Source of the DNA: Pasteurella sp030783905
Lineage (GTDB): Bacteria > Pseudomonadota > Gammaproteobacteria > Enterobacterales > Pasteurellaceae
Assembly: GCA_051122655.1 (NCBI GenBank)
Contig: CP182107.1
Coordinates: 2,202,453-2,266,452 of the forward strand
Length of the DNA: 64,000 nucleotides
Direction: 5' to 3'
Below are positions 41,087-50,250 of the stretch, piece after piece (position 1 is the first letter of the stretch; each line of letters opens with the position of its first letter). The notes beneath the pieces were generated by a model that was not told where the DNA came from, made no database searches, and saw only the letters and a program-made list of their open reading frames with translations. Both the position numbers and the translations under genes were made by a program.

Positions 41087-42346
41087 TTAAAGTTTAATGA
41101 CTTTGGCTTGTTTAATCATGTTGTCATTCACTTCTAGAATCGTGATTTGTAATCCATTAATTTCACATACCGTTCCTTCTTCTGGAATTTCTTCCAAATG
41201 TTCTAAGATTAAGCCGTTGAATGTTCGCGCATCTTCGGTATCAAGATTCCAATCAAATAATTTGTTCAAATCGCGTAAATTCGCGGAGCCTTCAATAATA
41301 AGCGAACCATCCGATTGCGGAATAACTTCATCGTTGATTGAGGGGGTCGTTGAGGTAGTAAATTCGCCCACAATTTCCTCTAAGATATCTTCTAGGGTGA
41401 CTAAGCCTTTAATATCGCCATATTCATCTACGACCAAACCAATACGTTCTTTGTTGTTGCGGAAATTTAACAATTGGCTATTCAGTGGGGTACCTTCTGG
41501 GATGAAGTACACTTCATCCGCCGCACGAATGAGCGTTTCTTTATTAAACTCATTTTTATCAAGCATTAAACGATAGGCTTCACGCACACGGAGCATGCCC
41601 AAAATATTTTCGTCCATATTGCCTTTATATAGTACGACACGCCCATGCGCAGCGTGGTTGAGTTGACGCATAATGGCTTTCCAATCATCGTCAATATCGA
41701 TCCCACCAATATCATTACGCGGCACCATAATGTCATCTACCGTCACGCCTTCTAAGTCTAAAATGGATAACAACATTTCTTGGTGCGCAGAAGGGATAAA
41801 TTTACCCGACTCATTCACAATGGAACGTAATTCTTCAGGACTTAATGAGGCAGATTTGTTATCAGATTTGAGACGTAACAACGCTAAAATACCTTGAATA
41901 ATCAAATTCATTAAATAAACCAACGGGGTAAAAAGTCGTAGAAAAACAGACAGCAGATGACTTGACGTAAAGGCCACTTTTTCTGGATAACGTGCCGCGA
42001 TGGTTTTCGGTAAAATTTCAGCAAAAATGAGCATCACAAAAGTTAATGCCCCTGTCGCAATGGCAACCCCAGCATCACCATATAAACGCATACCGATGAT
42101 CGTTGTGATGGCCGACGCGCTAATGTTGACTAAGTTATTGCAAATTAGAATCAGACTGAGTAAAACATCAGTTTTTTTCAATAATTTTTCCGCTTTTTTC
42201 GCACCGCTATGCCCTTTTTCGGCTAAATGGCGCAAACGATAGCGATTAGCCGATAGCAAACCGGTTTCAGAGCCTGAAAAATAAGCAGAGATGATCAATA
42301 AGATGACGAGTGTAATAAAGAGGGTACTAAGGGGAATACTGTCCAA
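41087..42346 (-). CDS. corB: CNNM/CorC-family membrane protein (CorB, YfjD-like)
   Basis: A 419-residue protein with an N-terminal DUF21 membrane domain (about residues 1-185, four helices, including GSETGLLSANRYRLRHLAEKGHSGA), a paired CBS domain (about 200-325; VDDIMVPRNDIGGIDIDD and VDEYGDIKGLVTLEDILEEIVGE), and a C-terminal CorC_HlyC domain. The family handles Mg2+/Co2+ efflux or resistance. It lies downstream of the ypjD-like gene; the yfjD-ypjD-ffh neighbourhood is as in E. coli. Confidence 0.88.
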   Translation of the reverse strand: MDSIPLSTLFITLVILLIISAYFSGSETGLLSANRYRLRHLAEKGHSGAKKAEKLLKKTDVLLSLILICNNLVNISASAITTIIGMRLYGDAGVAIATGALTFVMLIFAEILPKTIAARYPEKVAFTSSHLLSVFLRLFTPLVYLMNLIIQGILALLRLKSDNKSASLSPEELRSIVNESGKFIPSAHQEMLLSILDLEGVTVDDIMVPRNDIGGIDIDDDWKAIMRQLNHAAHGRVVLYKGNMDENILGMLRVREAYRLMLDKNEFNKETLIRAADEVYFIPEGTPLNSQLLNFRNNKERIGLVVDEYGDIKGLVTLEDILEEIVGEFTTSTTPSINDEVIPQSDGSLIIEGSANLRDLNKLFDWNLDTEDARTFNGLILEHLEEIPEEGTVCEINGLQITILEVNDNMIKQAKVIKL

Positions 42347-42378
42347 AATGCATCCTTTTGCGAGTTAATCAAAAATTG

Positions 42379-42419
42379 AAAAGTGCGGTCATTTTTTTCG
42401 TTTTTTGAACCGCACTTTT
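42379..42419. terminator. Uptake-sequence inverted pair after the ypjD-like gene
   Basis: AAGTGCGGT (42381-42389) and ACCGCACTT (42409-42417), 19-base loop rich in T, between the ypjD-like stop and the corB start. Confidence 0.7.
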
Positions 42420-42447
42420 ACTATAGGGTAGCATAAATAAATCTTGT

Positions 42448-43257
42448 TTATATTTCAAGCATTACACGACTCCCAAAATAGGCAATAGTCAGAAGAAAGA
42501 TACCTAAGATAGCATAATATACCACTTTCTTGCCTCGCCAATGTAGTTTCCAATGCCCAATCAGTGCAGTACCAAAAACGAGCCAAGCAAGAAAAGAAAA
42601 CACGGCTTTTTGAATGTCTTGTGGGGCAAAAGCCTTAGCTAAATGATAACTGCCTGAAATCAATACGATAGTGAGTAATATTTCACCTATTAGCATTAAG
42701 CGGAAAAAATGTCTTTCTACTGTCATTAACGGTGGGATCATGGGTGAAAACGGCAGACTTTTGTTTTTTAATGCACGATCGATCCAAACCAACTGGATAG
42801 AATATAAGGCGACAATGGAACAAACAGAATAAGTCAGCAGTGATAAACCGACATGAATGAAGAGTCCGATATCTTGACTGAGATGATATAAGAAATGTGT
42901 AGGAATTAACGTACTGAGTACGAGATTAATCATCGTAAAAGAATAAATTATTGGTAATAAAAACCAGAGAGTGTGTACCCGAAAAAAAAGCGCTAAGGTG
43001 GCGATCGTCGCGGTAATCACACTGATTAAGGAACTGATTTCGATCACGGAAAAATTTTCACCCGTGGTTAAGTCAGTGAAAAGTGGGATTAAGCTGATAA
43101 AGTGAAGAATAATAGCGATGAATACTGCGCTTAAAAAAGGCATTCTATTGGGCGGGGAAGTCGGTTCGCCTGCTTGGATTTTCAACAACATAGGGGTGAT
43201 GAGCAGCACACTCAGCAGATAAAAAAACACAGAAAAAATTGAAAGCCACATTAACAT
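42448..43257 (-). CDS. ypjD: YpjD-like membrane protein (CcsA/CcmC cytochrome assembly family)
   Basis: A 269-residue protein with about eight membrane helices, of the cytochrome c assembly superfamily: the segment HVGLSLLTYSVCSIVALYSIQLVWIDRAL and the C-terminal FLAWLVFGTALIGHWKLHWRGKKVVYYAILG with a His-rich WxxxxGxxxxHWKLHWRG pattern. In E. coli the equivalent gene lies beside ffh and its product (YpjD/CorE) has been linked to cobalt/magnesium resistance together with YfjD, so a haem role should not be assumed. Confidence 0.8.
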   Translation of the reverse strand: MLMWLSIFSVFFYLLSVLLITPMLLKIQAGEPTSPPNRMPFLSAVFIAIILHFISLIPLFTDLTTGENFSVIEISSLISVITATIATLALFFRVHTLWFLLPIIYSFTMINLVLSTLIPTHFLYHLSQDIGLFIHVGLSLLTYSVCSIVALYSIQLVWIDRALKNKSLPFSPMIPPLMTVERHFFRLMLIGEILLTIVLISGSYHLAKAFAPQDIQKAVFSFLAWLVFGTALIGHWKLHWRGKKVVYYAILGIFLLTIAYFGSRVMLEI

Positions 43258-43389
43258 TCCCTCATCTTAATTCTTTAACCATTCTAACTTTCTCACTGTG
43301 AAATCGCTATAAATTTATTACAAATGATGAAAATCTGTGGGATTTCAGTATAATTAGGGCAATTTTTTCGAGATTAATAGGAAGATTGC

Positions 43390-44766
43390 ATGTTTGAGAA
43401 TTTGTCGGATCGCTTATCAAAAACGCTACGTAATATTAGTGGACGTGGGCGTTTAACCGAAGACAATATTAAAGAAACGTTACGTGAAGTGCGCATGGCA
43501 TTATTAGAAGCGGATGTGGCTTTACCTGTGGTACGTGATTTTATTAATAAAGTAAAAGAACGTGCAATTGGGGTGGAAGTGAATAAAAGCCTCACCCCTG
43601 GTCAAGAATTCGTTAAGATCGTGCAAGCCGAACTTGAATCAGCGATGGGGGAGGCGAATGAGAGTTTAAATCTTTCCACTCAACCGCCAGCAGTGATTTT
43701 AATGGCGGGTTTACAAGGGGCGGGTAAAACCACCAGTGTGGGTAAACTGGCAAAATTTCTAAAAGAACGTCATAAGAAAAAAGTGTTAGTGGTGTCTGCT
43801 GACGTATATCGTCCCGCTGCGATTAAGCAATTAGAAACGCTTGCACAAGCCGTTGGTGCCGATTTCTTTCCTTCCGATGTTGCACAAAAGCCTGTGCAAA
43901 TTGCACAAGCCGCACTAAATGAAGCAAAATTAAAATTCTATGATGTGTTAATTGTGGATACAGCAGGTCGTTTACACGTTGACGGCGACATGATGGACGA
44001 AATTAAGCAAATCCACGCGACACTTAACCCAATTGAAACCCTTTTCACCGTGGATGCGATGACGGGGCAAGATGCAGCCAATACGGCAAAAGCTTTTAAT
44101 GAAGCCTTACCTTTAACCGGTGTGGTGCTTACAAAAGTTGATGGCGATGCACGTGGTGGTGCCGCCTTGTCGATTCGTCAAATTACCGGGAAACCGATTA
44201 AATTCCTTGGGGTGGGTGAGAAAACCGATGCGTTAGAGCCTTTCCATCCAGAACGTGTGGCATCACGTATCTTGGGTATGGGCGATGTGCTGTCTTTAAT
44301 TGAAGATCTTGAACGTTCAGTGGATCGCGAAAAAGCCGAGAAAATGGCGCAGAAGTTCAAAAAAGGCGATAATTTTACCCTCGAAGATTTCCGTGAACAG
44401 CTTATTCAAATGAAAAATATGGGCGGTATGATGTCGATGCTAGATAAATTGCCCGGGGCCAAAAATCTACCCGATCACATCAAAAATAAAGTAGATGACA
44501 AAATGTTCAATAAAATGGAAGCCATGATCAATTCCATGACGTTTAAAGAACGTGCCAATCCAGAAATTATCAAAGGTTCTCGCCGTCGTCGTATTGCAAT
44601 GGGATCCGGTACACAAGTGCAAGATGTGAATAAGTTGCTTAAACAGTTCGATGAAATGCAACGCATGATGAAAAAAATGCGCAAAGGTGGCATGGCAAAA
44701 ATGATGCGCGGTATGCAAGGTATGATGGGCGGACTGGGTGGTCTAGGCGGTATGTTTAGACGTTAA
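43390..44766 (+). CDS. ffh: Signal recognition particle protein Ffh
   Basis: Binds 4.5S RNA and the signal sequences of nascent inner-membrane proteins. The 458-residue product has the N domain (about 1-90), the G domain with G1 GLQGAGKTT near residue 106, DTAGR and TKVDGDARGG, and a Met-rich M domain with RRRRIAMGSGTQVQDVN for RNA binding and a C-terminus of MMKKMRKGGMAKMMRGMQ type. SD TAGGAAGATTGC. Confidence 0.98.
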   Translation: MFENLSDRLSKTLRNISGRGRLTEDNIKETLREVRMALLEADVALPVVRDFINKVKERAIGVEVNKSLTPGQEFVKIVQAELESAMGEANESLNLSTQPPAVILMAGLQGAGKTTSVGKLAKFLKERHKKKVLVVSADVYRPAAIKQLETLAQAVGADFFPSDVAQKPVQIAQAALNEAKLKFYDVLIVDTAGRLHVDGDMMDEIKQIHATLNPIETLFTVDAMTGQDAANTAKAFNEALPLTGVVLTKVDGDARGGAALSIRQITGKPIKFLGVGEKTDALEPFHPERVASRILGMGDVLSLIEDLERSVDREKAEKMAQKFKKGDNFTLEDFREQLIQMKNMGGMMSMLDKLPGAKNLPDHIKNKVDDKMFNKMEAMINSMTFKERANPEIIKGSRRRRIAMGSGTQVQDVNKLLKQFDEMQRMMKKMRKGGMAKMMRGMQGMMGGLGGLGGMFRR

Positions 44767-44852
44767 GGTTCAGCGTATGGAAAAAGGGAAAACTTGTGTT
44801 TTTTCTTTTTATCAGACACCCGTTTTTTAGGTGCGGACATGAGCCGAATGCT

Positions 44853-44890
44853 AAAGTGCGGTCAACAAATTAAACTGTTGACCGCACTTT
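44853..44890. terminator. Uptake-sequence hairpin between ffh and plsB
   Basis: A perfect 15-bp stem AAAGTGCGGTCAACA / TGTTGACCGCACTTT with an 8-base loop, between convergent ffh and plsB. It is the most stable of the uptake-sequence pairs here and probably ends both transcripts. Confidence 0.85.
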
Positions 44891-44916
44891 ATTTGTTATA
44901 ACAGCGTGCTCACCAA

Positions 44917-47346
44917 TTACTCTTCTTCAATTTTGGCAATCGCCCCTTTAATGGTTAAGCACACTTCGGTAGAGATGACTTGATTGAGGATTTCAATGAT
45001 TTCTCCGAGTTTTTCTGTATCTGCGATTCCTTCATCATTGAAATAACCTTCTTGTTTTAAGCTCGCAATAAAGGCGGAAAATACCGCTTTATCAAAAAAC
45101 TCTGGTGCATTGATGCCATGTAACACAGATAAACGTTGCGCCACAGATTGACTGTCTTTTTCTAAGTTTGCACGTGGCGTAGCGGGATCTTTTTCTAAAA
45201 TACTGACGGTGATGTAATAGCGCTGTAAAATTTCTCTGACACCCGATGACCAAAGTTGTAACATGCGCACGCGTGGTTTATTAATCGACAACATATTCGC
45301 GTTACATTTGATCACTTCTTGGCGTTCGAATTCTGTGATAATGTGATTCACTCGTTCTTGTAATTCTTCATAAGAGAACGACAGGAACAGCTCGCTTTTT
45401 AAGAACGGGTAAATTTTGCTGACTGCATCCAGAACTAACGATTTTTGAATGGCTTCATAATGCAACACAATACTGGCGACTAATGACGGTAATACAAAAA
45501 GGTGTTGAATGTTATTACGATAATAGGTCATTAACACTGCAGAATTGCGTTCTAAGCGCACAATTTCGCCAAAGCTATCTTTTTCAATAATAATGCCGAC
45601 TCGTTCTAATTGAAGAATGTGTTCTAACATTTTTTCTGGTGATTCACTTGGTACCACAATATCTTGTGAGTAAGGCACATTTTGTAAGAATTGTTGGTAA
45701 CTTGCTAATTGCTCAAGTAATTGCTCACGTGAAAGGGCACGTTGACGTGAGGAGAGTAATGCCGTGCCAGTGAGGTTCATGGCATTGACTGCTGCAGCTT
45801 TATTAATATTGACCATGACTTGATTTGATACGCTATCTACCGCCTGATTAAACCATTTCGCACGTTCTTCAGGTTGATTATTTTCTTTCCACTCTGGGTA
45901 GTGTTGGTTGAGATAGTTACTCAAGGTGATCGGTTCACCAAAGTTCACATAACCTTTACCCAGATTACGCAGTTTCTTAATCACGCGTAATACCAGTCCC
46001 GCATTTTCTTTTTCTTTCGCGGCACCACGCAGTTCTTTCGCGTAAGTATCCACTTCTAACACATGCTCATAGCCAACATACACTGGCACCACCGAAATTG
46101 GACGCGTTTGTCCTTGTAGTAATGCCTGTAATGTCATTGACATCATCCCCGTTTTGGGGGCAAGTAAACGCCCAGTGCGTGAACGTCCCCCTTCAATAAA
46201 ATATTCCACCGAATAGCCACGATGGAATAATTCGGCTAAATATTCACGGAAGATAGTGGAATATAAGCGGTTGCCTTTGAACGTACGGCGAATAAAGAAA
46301 GCACCACCGCGACGGAACATACCGCCCACTGGCCAGAAATTTAAGTTAATCCCCGCGGCAATATGTGGTGGCACTAAACCTTGGTGATATAACACATAGG
46401 ACAGTAATAAATAGTCAATATGGCTACGATGACAAGGGACATAAACAATCTCATGACCATCTAAGGCTAATTTACGTACGCGGTCGGCATTTTGTACATC
46501 AATCCCTTGGTACAATTTATTCCATAACCAACGTAAGAAACGGTCGGCTACACGTAACCCTTCATAATTAACGTTTGCGGCAATTTCATCGAGAATTTTT
46601 TTCGCTTCTTGTGTTGCTTTTTCTTCACTGATATTTTTTGCTTTTGCTTCGTCTTGAATCGCTTCTAGAATCGTCGGTGAAGCTAATAATTTATTAAACA
46701 TTGCTTCACGGTTTGGTAAACGTGGACCGGTTGCAGAAATGCGTTGTTTAGAAAAGTGAATTTTAGCCACGCGAGCCAATTTATGTGAAATCGCTTGGTC
46801 TGAACCATGCTCATTGACCATGTAACGTAAAGAGACCGCTTGTGAAAAGCGAACGAAAGTATCGCGACCAAACCACACTGCCGCAATAAATTTTTGGATA
46901 CCACTTAATAACCGTAACTGAGGTAAACCTGATTGTTTTTCATGACCCGGTGAGCGACCCCAAAGTACTGATACGGGAATAATTTGGACATCTAAATCAG
47001 AACGTTGGTGATGTAATTCAAGATATTGATTAAACACTTGAATCGTCTCTTGTTTTGCCCCTTTTGATTTAAAAAAACGGCGACCTTCATCTAAGAAAAC
47101 AAATCGAGGCAAGGATTTTCCTTCAATTTCATTTTTTTCTAACGGATCGGGTAAACCCACACTTAAACAGTTTTTACGCAAAATCACTAAATCTGTTTGT
47201 GAGGTGTAAGGGAGAACATATACCATCGGTTGGGTTGGATCTAATTTTAGCTCTTCGATAGGATGATGTGGAATTGGGTTGTTTTTGACTAAAAAAGATA
47301 GAGGTAATTCCAATACTTTGCGGTACATATTTAGCAAACTAAACAT
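44917..47346 (-). CDS. plsB: Glycerol-3-phosphate 1-O-acyltransferase
   Basis: First committed step of phospholipid synthesis at the inner membrane, using acyl-ACP or acyl-CoA. The 809-residue product equals E. coli PlsB in length (807). The acyltransferase motifs are in order: VYVPCHRSHIDYLLLSY (HX4D near residue 305), GGAFFIRRTFKGN, YFIEGGRSRTGRLLAPKTGM and PISVVPVYVGYE. It is divergent from lexA, as in E. coli where dgkA lies between; dgkA is absent here. Confidence 0.97.
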   Translation of the reverse strand: MFSLLNMYRKVLELPLSFLVKNNPIPHHPIEELKLDPTQPMVYVLPYTSQTDLVILRKNCLSVGLPDPLEKNEIEGKSLPRFVFLDEGRRFFKSKGAKQETIQVFNQYLELHHQRSDLDVQIIPVSVLWGRSPGHEKQSGLPQLRLLSGIQKFIAAVWFGRDTFVRFSQAVSLRYMVNEHGSDQAISHKLARVAKIHFSKQRISATGPRLPNREAMFNKLLASPTILEAIQDEAKAKNISEEKATQEAKKILDEIAANVNYEGLRVADRFLRWLWNKLYQGIDVQNADRVRKLALDGHEIVYVPCHRSHIDYLLLSYVLYHQGLVPPHIAAGINLNFWPVGGMFRRGGAFFIRRTFKGNRLYSTIFREYLAELFHRGYSVEYFIEGGRSRTGRLLAPKTGMMSMTLQALLQGQTRPISVVPVYVGYEHVLEVDTYAKELRGAAKEKENAGLVLRVIKKLRNLGKGYVNFGEPITLSNYLNQHYPEWKENNQPEERAKWFNQAVDSVSNQVMVNINKAAAVNAMNLTGTALLSSRQRALSREQLLEQLASYQQFLQNVPYSQDIVVPSESPEKMLEHILQLERVGIIIEKDSFGEIVRLERNSAVLMTYYRNNIQHLFVLPSLVASIVLHYEAIQKSLVLDAVSKIYPFLKSELFLSFSYEELQERVNHIITEFERQEVIKCNANMLSINKPRVRMLQLWSSGVREILQRYYITVSILEKDPATPRANLEKDSQSVAQRLSVLHGINAPEFFDKAVFSAFIASLKQEGYFNDEGIADTEKLGEIIEILNQVISTEVCLTIKGAIAKIEEE

Positions 47347-47598
47347 AATGAAGTTCCGTTCTTTATAGGTTTATTCGAAAAATTTTCGTTAGTTTATCAT
47401 AAAAATAAAAAATCGTTAGTCGTTGCATAAAAGAACGCCGTTCTTTCTTGATGACGCAGAGAGAATGACACTTAATCTATTTATTAGATATGAGGCTCGC
47501 TAATATGGATAAAAAGGGAGGTTTTTTATATCAAACCGAGTCAGCTGACGAAAAGAAAAGTTGCACACTGCCCTTTTATGTATATAATGACAGGTGTT

Positions 47599-47614
47599 CT
47601 GTATAAAAAAACAG
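47599..47614 (+). promoter_or_regulatory. LexA box (SOS operator) of lexA
   Basis: CTGTATAAAAAAACAG fits CTGT-N8-ACAG exactly, with an AT-only core. It lies 8 bases before the lexA ATG, so LexA would repress its own gene. The SD AGGGGTGA lies at 47613-47620, overlapping the operator edge. Confidence 0.92.
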
Positions 47615-47622
47615 GGGTGAGT

Positions 47623-48258
47623 ATGAAACAATTCAAAGCATTGACTGCACGTCAACAAGAAGTGTATGACTTATTAAAACGTCATTTAGAAAATACAGGT
47701 ATGCCACCAACAAGGGCAGAAATTTCAAAAGAATTGGGTTTTCGTTCACCAAATGCGGCAGAAGAACATTTAAAAGCGTTAGCGCGTAAAGGGGTGATTG
47801 AAATTATTTCGGGCACTTCACGCGGTATTCGTTTATTGCTTGAAGAGGCGGAACGCGATGAAAATCCTGGCTTACCTTTAGTGGGGCGAGTGGCCGCGGG
47901 GGCGCCAATTTTAGCGGAACAGCATATTGAAGGAACTTACCAAGTGGATGCCAATATGTTTAAACCACAAGCCGATTTTCTCTTGAAAGTATATGGCCAA
48001 TCGATGAAAAATATTGGCATTCTAGATGGTGATCTGTTGGCTGTGCATAGTACGAAAGATGTACGTAATGGACAAATTGTTGTTGCCCGGATTGAAGATG
48101 AAGTGACGGTCAAGCGTTTAGAACGTAAAGGTTCGGTGATTTATTTGCATGCAGAAAATGAAGAATTTGCTCCCATTGTGGTAGATTTGAATCAGCAACC
48201 TAATTTTGAAATTGAAGGCATTGCTGTCGGTATTATTCGGAATAATGCTTGGATGTAA
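47623..48258 (+). CDS. lexA: LexA repressor
   Basis: SOS repressor that is cleaved when RecA is activated. The start was set at MKQFKALTARQQEVYDLL, after the LexA box, giving 211 residues; the frame is open further upstream but that part overlaps the operator. An N-terminal winged helix (about 1-70) is followed by the S24 domain: cleavage site Ala92-Gly93 in GRVAAGAP, Ser127 in GQSMKN and Lys164 in EVTVKRLE, offset by eight from the E. coli residues 84/85, 119 and 156. All catalytic residues are intact. Confidence 0.97.
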   Translation: MKQFKALTARQQEVYDLLKRHLENTGMPPTRAEISKELGFRSPNAAEEHLKALARKGVIEIISGTSRGIRLLLEEAERDENPGLPLVGRVAAGAPILAEQHIEGTYQVDANMFKPQADFLLKVYGQSMKNIGILDGDLLAVHSTKDVRNGQIVVARIEDEVTVKRLERKGSVIYLHAENEEFAPIVVDLNQQPNFEIEGIAVGIIRNNAWM

Positions 48259-48288
48259 ATGCATTGCCCACCATTATTTAAACATCAC

Positions 48289-48328
48289 ACCGCACTTTTT
48301 ATCTTGTTGAAAAGTGCGGTTATTTTTT
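48289..48328 (+). terminator. Uptake-sequence inverted pair after lexA
   Basis: ACCGCACTT (48289-48297) and AAGTGCGGT (48312-48320) with flanking T-runs; here the pair is in the inward order opposite to most others in the window. Confidence 0.75.
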
Positions 48329-48455
48329 TAAAAATTTGTGTGAAGTGTGTTTGACCTTTTTGCTGTTTATGTCGGTATTAAATAGTAGGATAGGGCTTTC
48401 CTCTCTATGAAAAAATCTCGATAAAAAATATTCAAACATCATCCCGCACTTTGTG

Positions 48456-48483
48456 TTGCAAAATGACTAATTATCTGTATAAT
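48456..48483 (+). promoter_or_regulatory. rpsF operon promoter
   Basis: TTGCAA (48456-48461), 16-base spacer and perfect TATAAT (48478-48483), about 98 bases before the rpsF ATG. Confidence 0.75.
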
Positions 48484-48494
48484 TCACCACCTTA

Positions 48495-48559
48495 CAGCTA
48501 CATTTAATTTTCGTTCCTTGCTTCCGCAGATGCGTAGCTGGTCTAACAGTCGGAGGCTG
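48495..48559 (+). ncRNA. Candidate S6:S18-binding leader of rpsF
   Basis: CAGCTAC (48495-48501) pairs perfectly with GTAGCTG (48534-48540), enclosing a loop that contains CCG; a second hairpin CAGTC/GGCTG with loop GGA follows at 48547-48559. Ribosomal protein S6 operons of this type carry a leader where S6:S18 binds a structure with a CCG and represses translation. The fit is by eye and rests on the position and the CCG. Confidence 0.45.
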
Positions 48560-48580
48560 ATTAACCCGTAAGGAGCAGTA

Positions 48581-48958
48581 ATGCGACACTACGAAATCGT
48601 GTTTATGGTTCATCCGGACCAAAGCGAACAAGTACCAGGCATGATTGAACGTTATACAGGTTCTGTGAAAGAAGCTGGCGGTCAAGTTCATCGCTTAGAA
48701 GATTGGGGTCGTCGCCAATTAGCGTACCCAATCAACAAATTACACAAAGCACACTATGTGTTAATGAATGTAGAAGCGCCTCAAGAAGTCATCGACGAGC
48801 TAGAAACAACTTTCCGTTACAACGACGCAGTTCTTCGTAACGTAATCATTCGTACTAAGCACGCCGTAACAGAAGCGTCCCCAATGGTTAAAGCAAAAGA
48901 CGATCGTAAAGCTTTAGCTGAAGTTGAAAACAACGATTTTGAGGATGCTGAAGAGTAA
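48581..48958 (+). CDS. rpsF: 30S ribosomal protein S6
   Basis: Binds 16S rRNA together with S18. The 125-residue product begins MRHYEIVFMVHPDQSEQVPGMIERY and has the central RRQLAYPINKLHKAHYVLMN and RYNDAVLRNVIIRTKHAVTEAS blocks. The acidic tail ending DFEDAEE is substrate for RimK-type glutamate addition in E. coli. First gene of rpsF-priB-rpsR-rplI. Confidence 0.98.
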   Translation: MRHYEIVFMVHPDQSEQVPGMIERYTGSVKEAGGQVHRLEDWGRRQLAYPINKLHKAHYVLMNVEAPQEVIDELETTFRYNDAVLRNVIIRTKHAVTEASPMVKAKDDRKALAEVENNDFEDAEE

Positions 48959-49271
48959 TTTAAATATTGATAATCGTTTTTCGTTGATGGGTATTGTTGC
49001 AAATCAACCAAAACGACACCAAAGTCCAAATGGTATTTATCATTGCCAATTTGTCTTAGAACATCGTTCTATGCAAGAAGAAGCAGGATTGAGCCGTCAG
49101 GCATGGTGTAAAATGCCAGTTCAAGTAAGTGGCAATCAATTGGTAGAAAAAACTCAAAGCATTACGGTCGGCAGTCAACTTTTGGTCGTGGGATTTATAA
49201 GTTCTCACAAAACCGCAAGCGGTTTAAGCCAATTAGTATTACATGCCGAGCAAATCGAATTTATAGATTAG
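48945..49271 (+). CDS. priB: Primosomal replication protein N (PriB)
   Basis: A small single-stranded DNA-binding OB-fold protein of the replication-restart primosome. The start was set at MLKSNLNIDNRFSLMGIV, giving 108 residues, with GAGG as an internal SD; it overlaps the rpsF tail by 14 bases. Key segments are NRFSLMGIVANQPKRHQSPNGIYHCQFVLEHRS and QAWCKMPVQVSG. Its place between rpsF and rpsR is as in E. coli. Confidence 0.93.
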   Translation: MLKSNLNIDNRFSLMGIVANQPKRHQSPNGIYHCQFVLEHRSMQEEAGLSRQAWCKMPVQVSGNQLVEKTQSITVGSQLLVVGFISSHKTASGLSQLVLHAEQIEFID

Positions 49272-49283
49272 GAGACTAGCCAA

Positions 49284-49511
49284 ATGGCACGTTATTTCCG
49301 TCGTCGTAAGTTCTGCCGTTTCACAGCGGAAAATGTAGTAGAAATCGATTATAAAGATGTGGCTACATTAAAGAACTATATCACAGAGAGCGGCAAAATT
49401 GTTCCAAGCCGTATTACCGGTACTCGTGCGAAGTATCAACGTCAATTAGCGCGTGCGATTAAACGTGCACGTTATTTAGCGTTACTTCCGTACACTGACA
49501 ACCATCAGTAA
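49284..49511 (+). CDS. rpsR: 30S ribosomal protein S18
   Basis: The 75-residue protein binds S6 and the central domain of 16S rRNA. MARYFRRRKFCRFTAENVVEIDYKDVATLKNYITESGKIVPSRITGTRAKYQRQL is typical throughout. SD TAGGAGACTAGCC. It is third in the rpsF operon. Confidence 0.98.
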   Translation: MARYFRRRKFCRFTAENVVEIDYKDVATLKNYITESGKIVPSRITGTRAKYQRQLARAIKRARYLALLPYTDNHQ

Positions 49512-49530
49512 TTAAAGAGAGGATACGGTA

Positions 49531-49980
49531 ATGCAAGTAATTCTTTTAGATAAAGTGGTTCACCTTGGCAACATTGGTGATCAAGTGAATGTGAAATCAG
49601 GTTTCGCACGTAACTTCTTAATCCCACAGGGTAAAGCAGTTATGGCAACCAAAGCTAACATTGAATACTTCGAAGCGCGTCGTGCTGAATTAGAAGCGAA
49701 AGCAGCTGAAGTATTAGCGGCAGCACAAGATCGCGCTGCGAAATTAGCAGAATTAGGTTCTGTGACTATCGCATCTAAAGCGGGTGATGAAGGCCGTTTA
49801 TTTGGTTCAATCACTACGCGTGATGTGGCTGAAGCAGTGACTGCAGCAGGTGTTGAAGTGGCTAAAAGCGAAGTTCGCTTATCAACTGGTCCAATTCGCA
49901 CTTTAGGTGACCACGAAGTGAAATTCCAGCTTCACGGTGAAGTATTCGCAACAGTTAACGTGATCGTTGTTGCTGAATAA
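49531..49980 (+). CDS. rplI: 50S ribosomal protein L9
   Basis: The 149-residue L9 has an N-terminal domain MQVILLDKVVHLGNIGDQVNVKSGFARNFLIPQGKA, a long connecting helix (about 42-75, Ala-Glu-rich) and a C-terminal domain GSVTIASKAGDEGRLFGSIT. SD GAGAGGATACGGTA. It is the last gene of the operon, followed by a strong terminator. Confidence 0.98.
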   Translation: MQVILLDKVVHLGNIGDQVNVKSGFARNFLIPQGKAVMATKANIEYFEARRAELEAKAAEVLAAAQDRAAKLAELGSVTIASKAGDEGRLFGSITTRDVAEAVTAAGVEVAKSEVRLSTGPIRTLGDHEVKFQLHGEVFATVNVIVVAE

Positions 49981-50000
49981 TTAACAAAACGTGATATTTT

Positions 50001-50030
50001 AAAAACCCAGCACGCATGCTGGGTTTTTTT
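50001..50030 (+). terminator. Terminator of the rpsF operon
   Basis: AAACCCAGCA / TGCTGGGTTT stem with a short loop and seven T residues. The rest of the 49981-50250 gap contains an uptake core near 50126 and nothing else seen. Confidence 0.85.
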
Positions 50031-50250
50031 ATGAGTGATAACAATATCTTATTTGTTCGGATTGGTGGCTATCGCTATCTGTCGTAGAGAAAGCGGTTTG
50101 GTAAGGTGAAAACTTTTTGAAAAGGTACCGCACTTTTCCAACGGCAATAGTGGGAAATGAGCATGAAAGGAGAAATCTTATCACTTAGTATGATGTCCTC
50201 ACGCAATAAGATTCCTTGTCTGATAATGTCCTTTAGAACAAGCTACATAA

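Larger units (their letters stand above)
48259..48580 (+). other. lexA-rpsF intergenic region (322 bases)
   Basis: No gene was seen. It holds the lexA terminator (48289-48328), a T/A-rich stretch with a stray uptake-like core at about 48443-48452, the rpsF promoter (48456-48483) and a structured rpsF leader (48495-48559). Confidence 0.8.
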
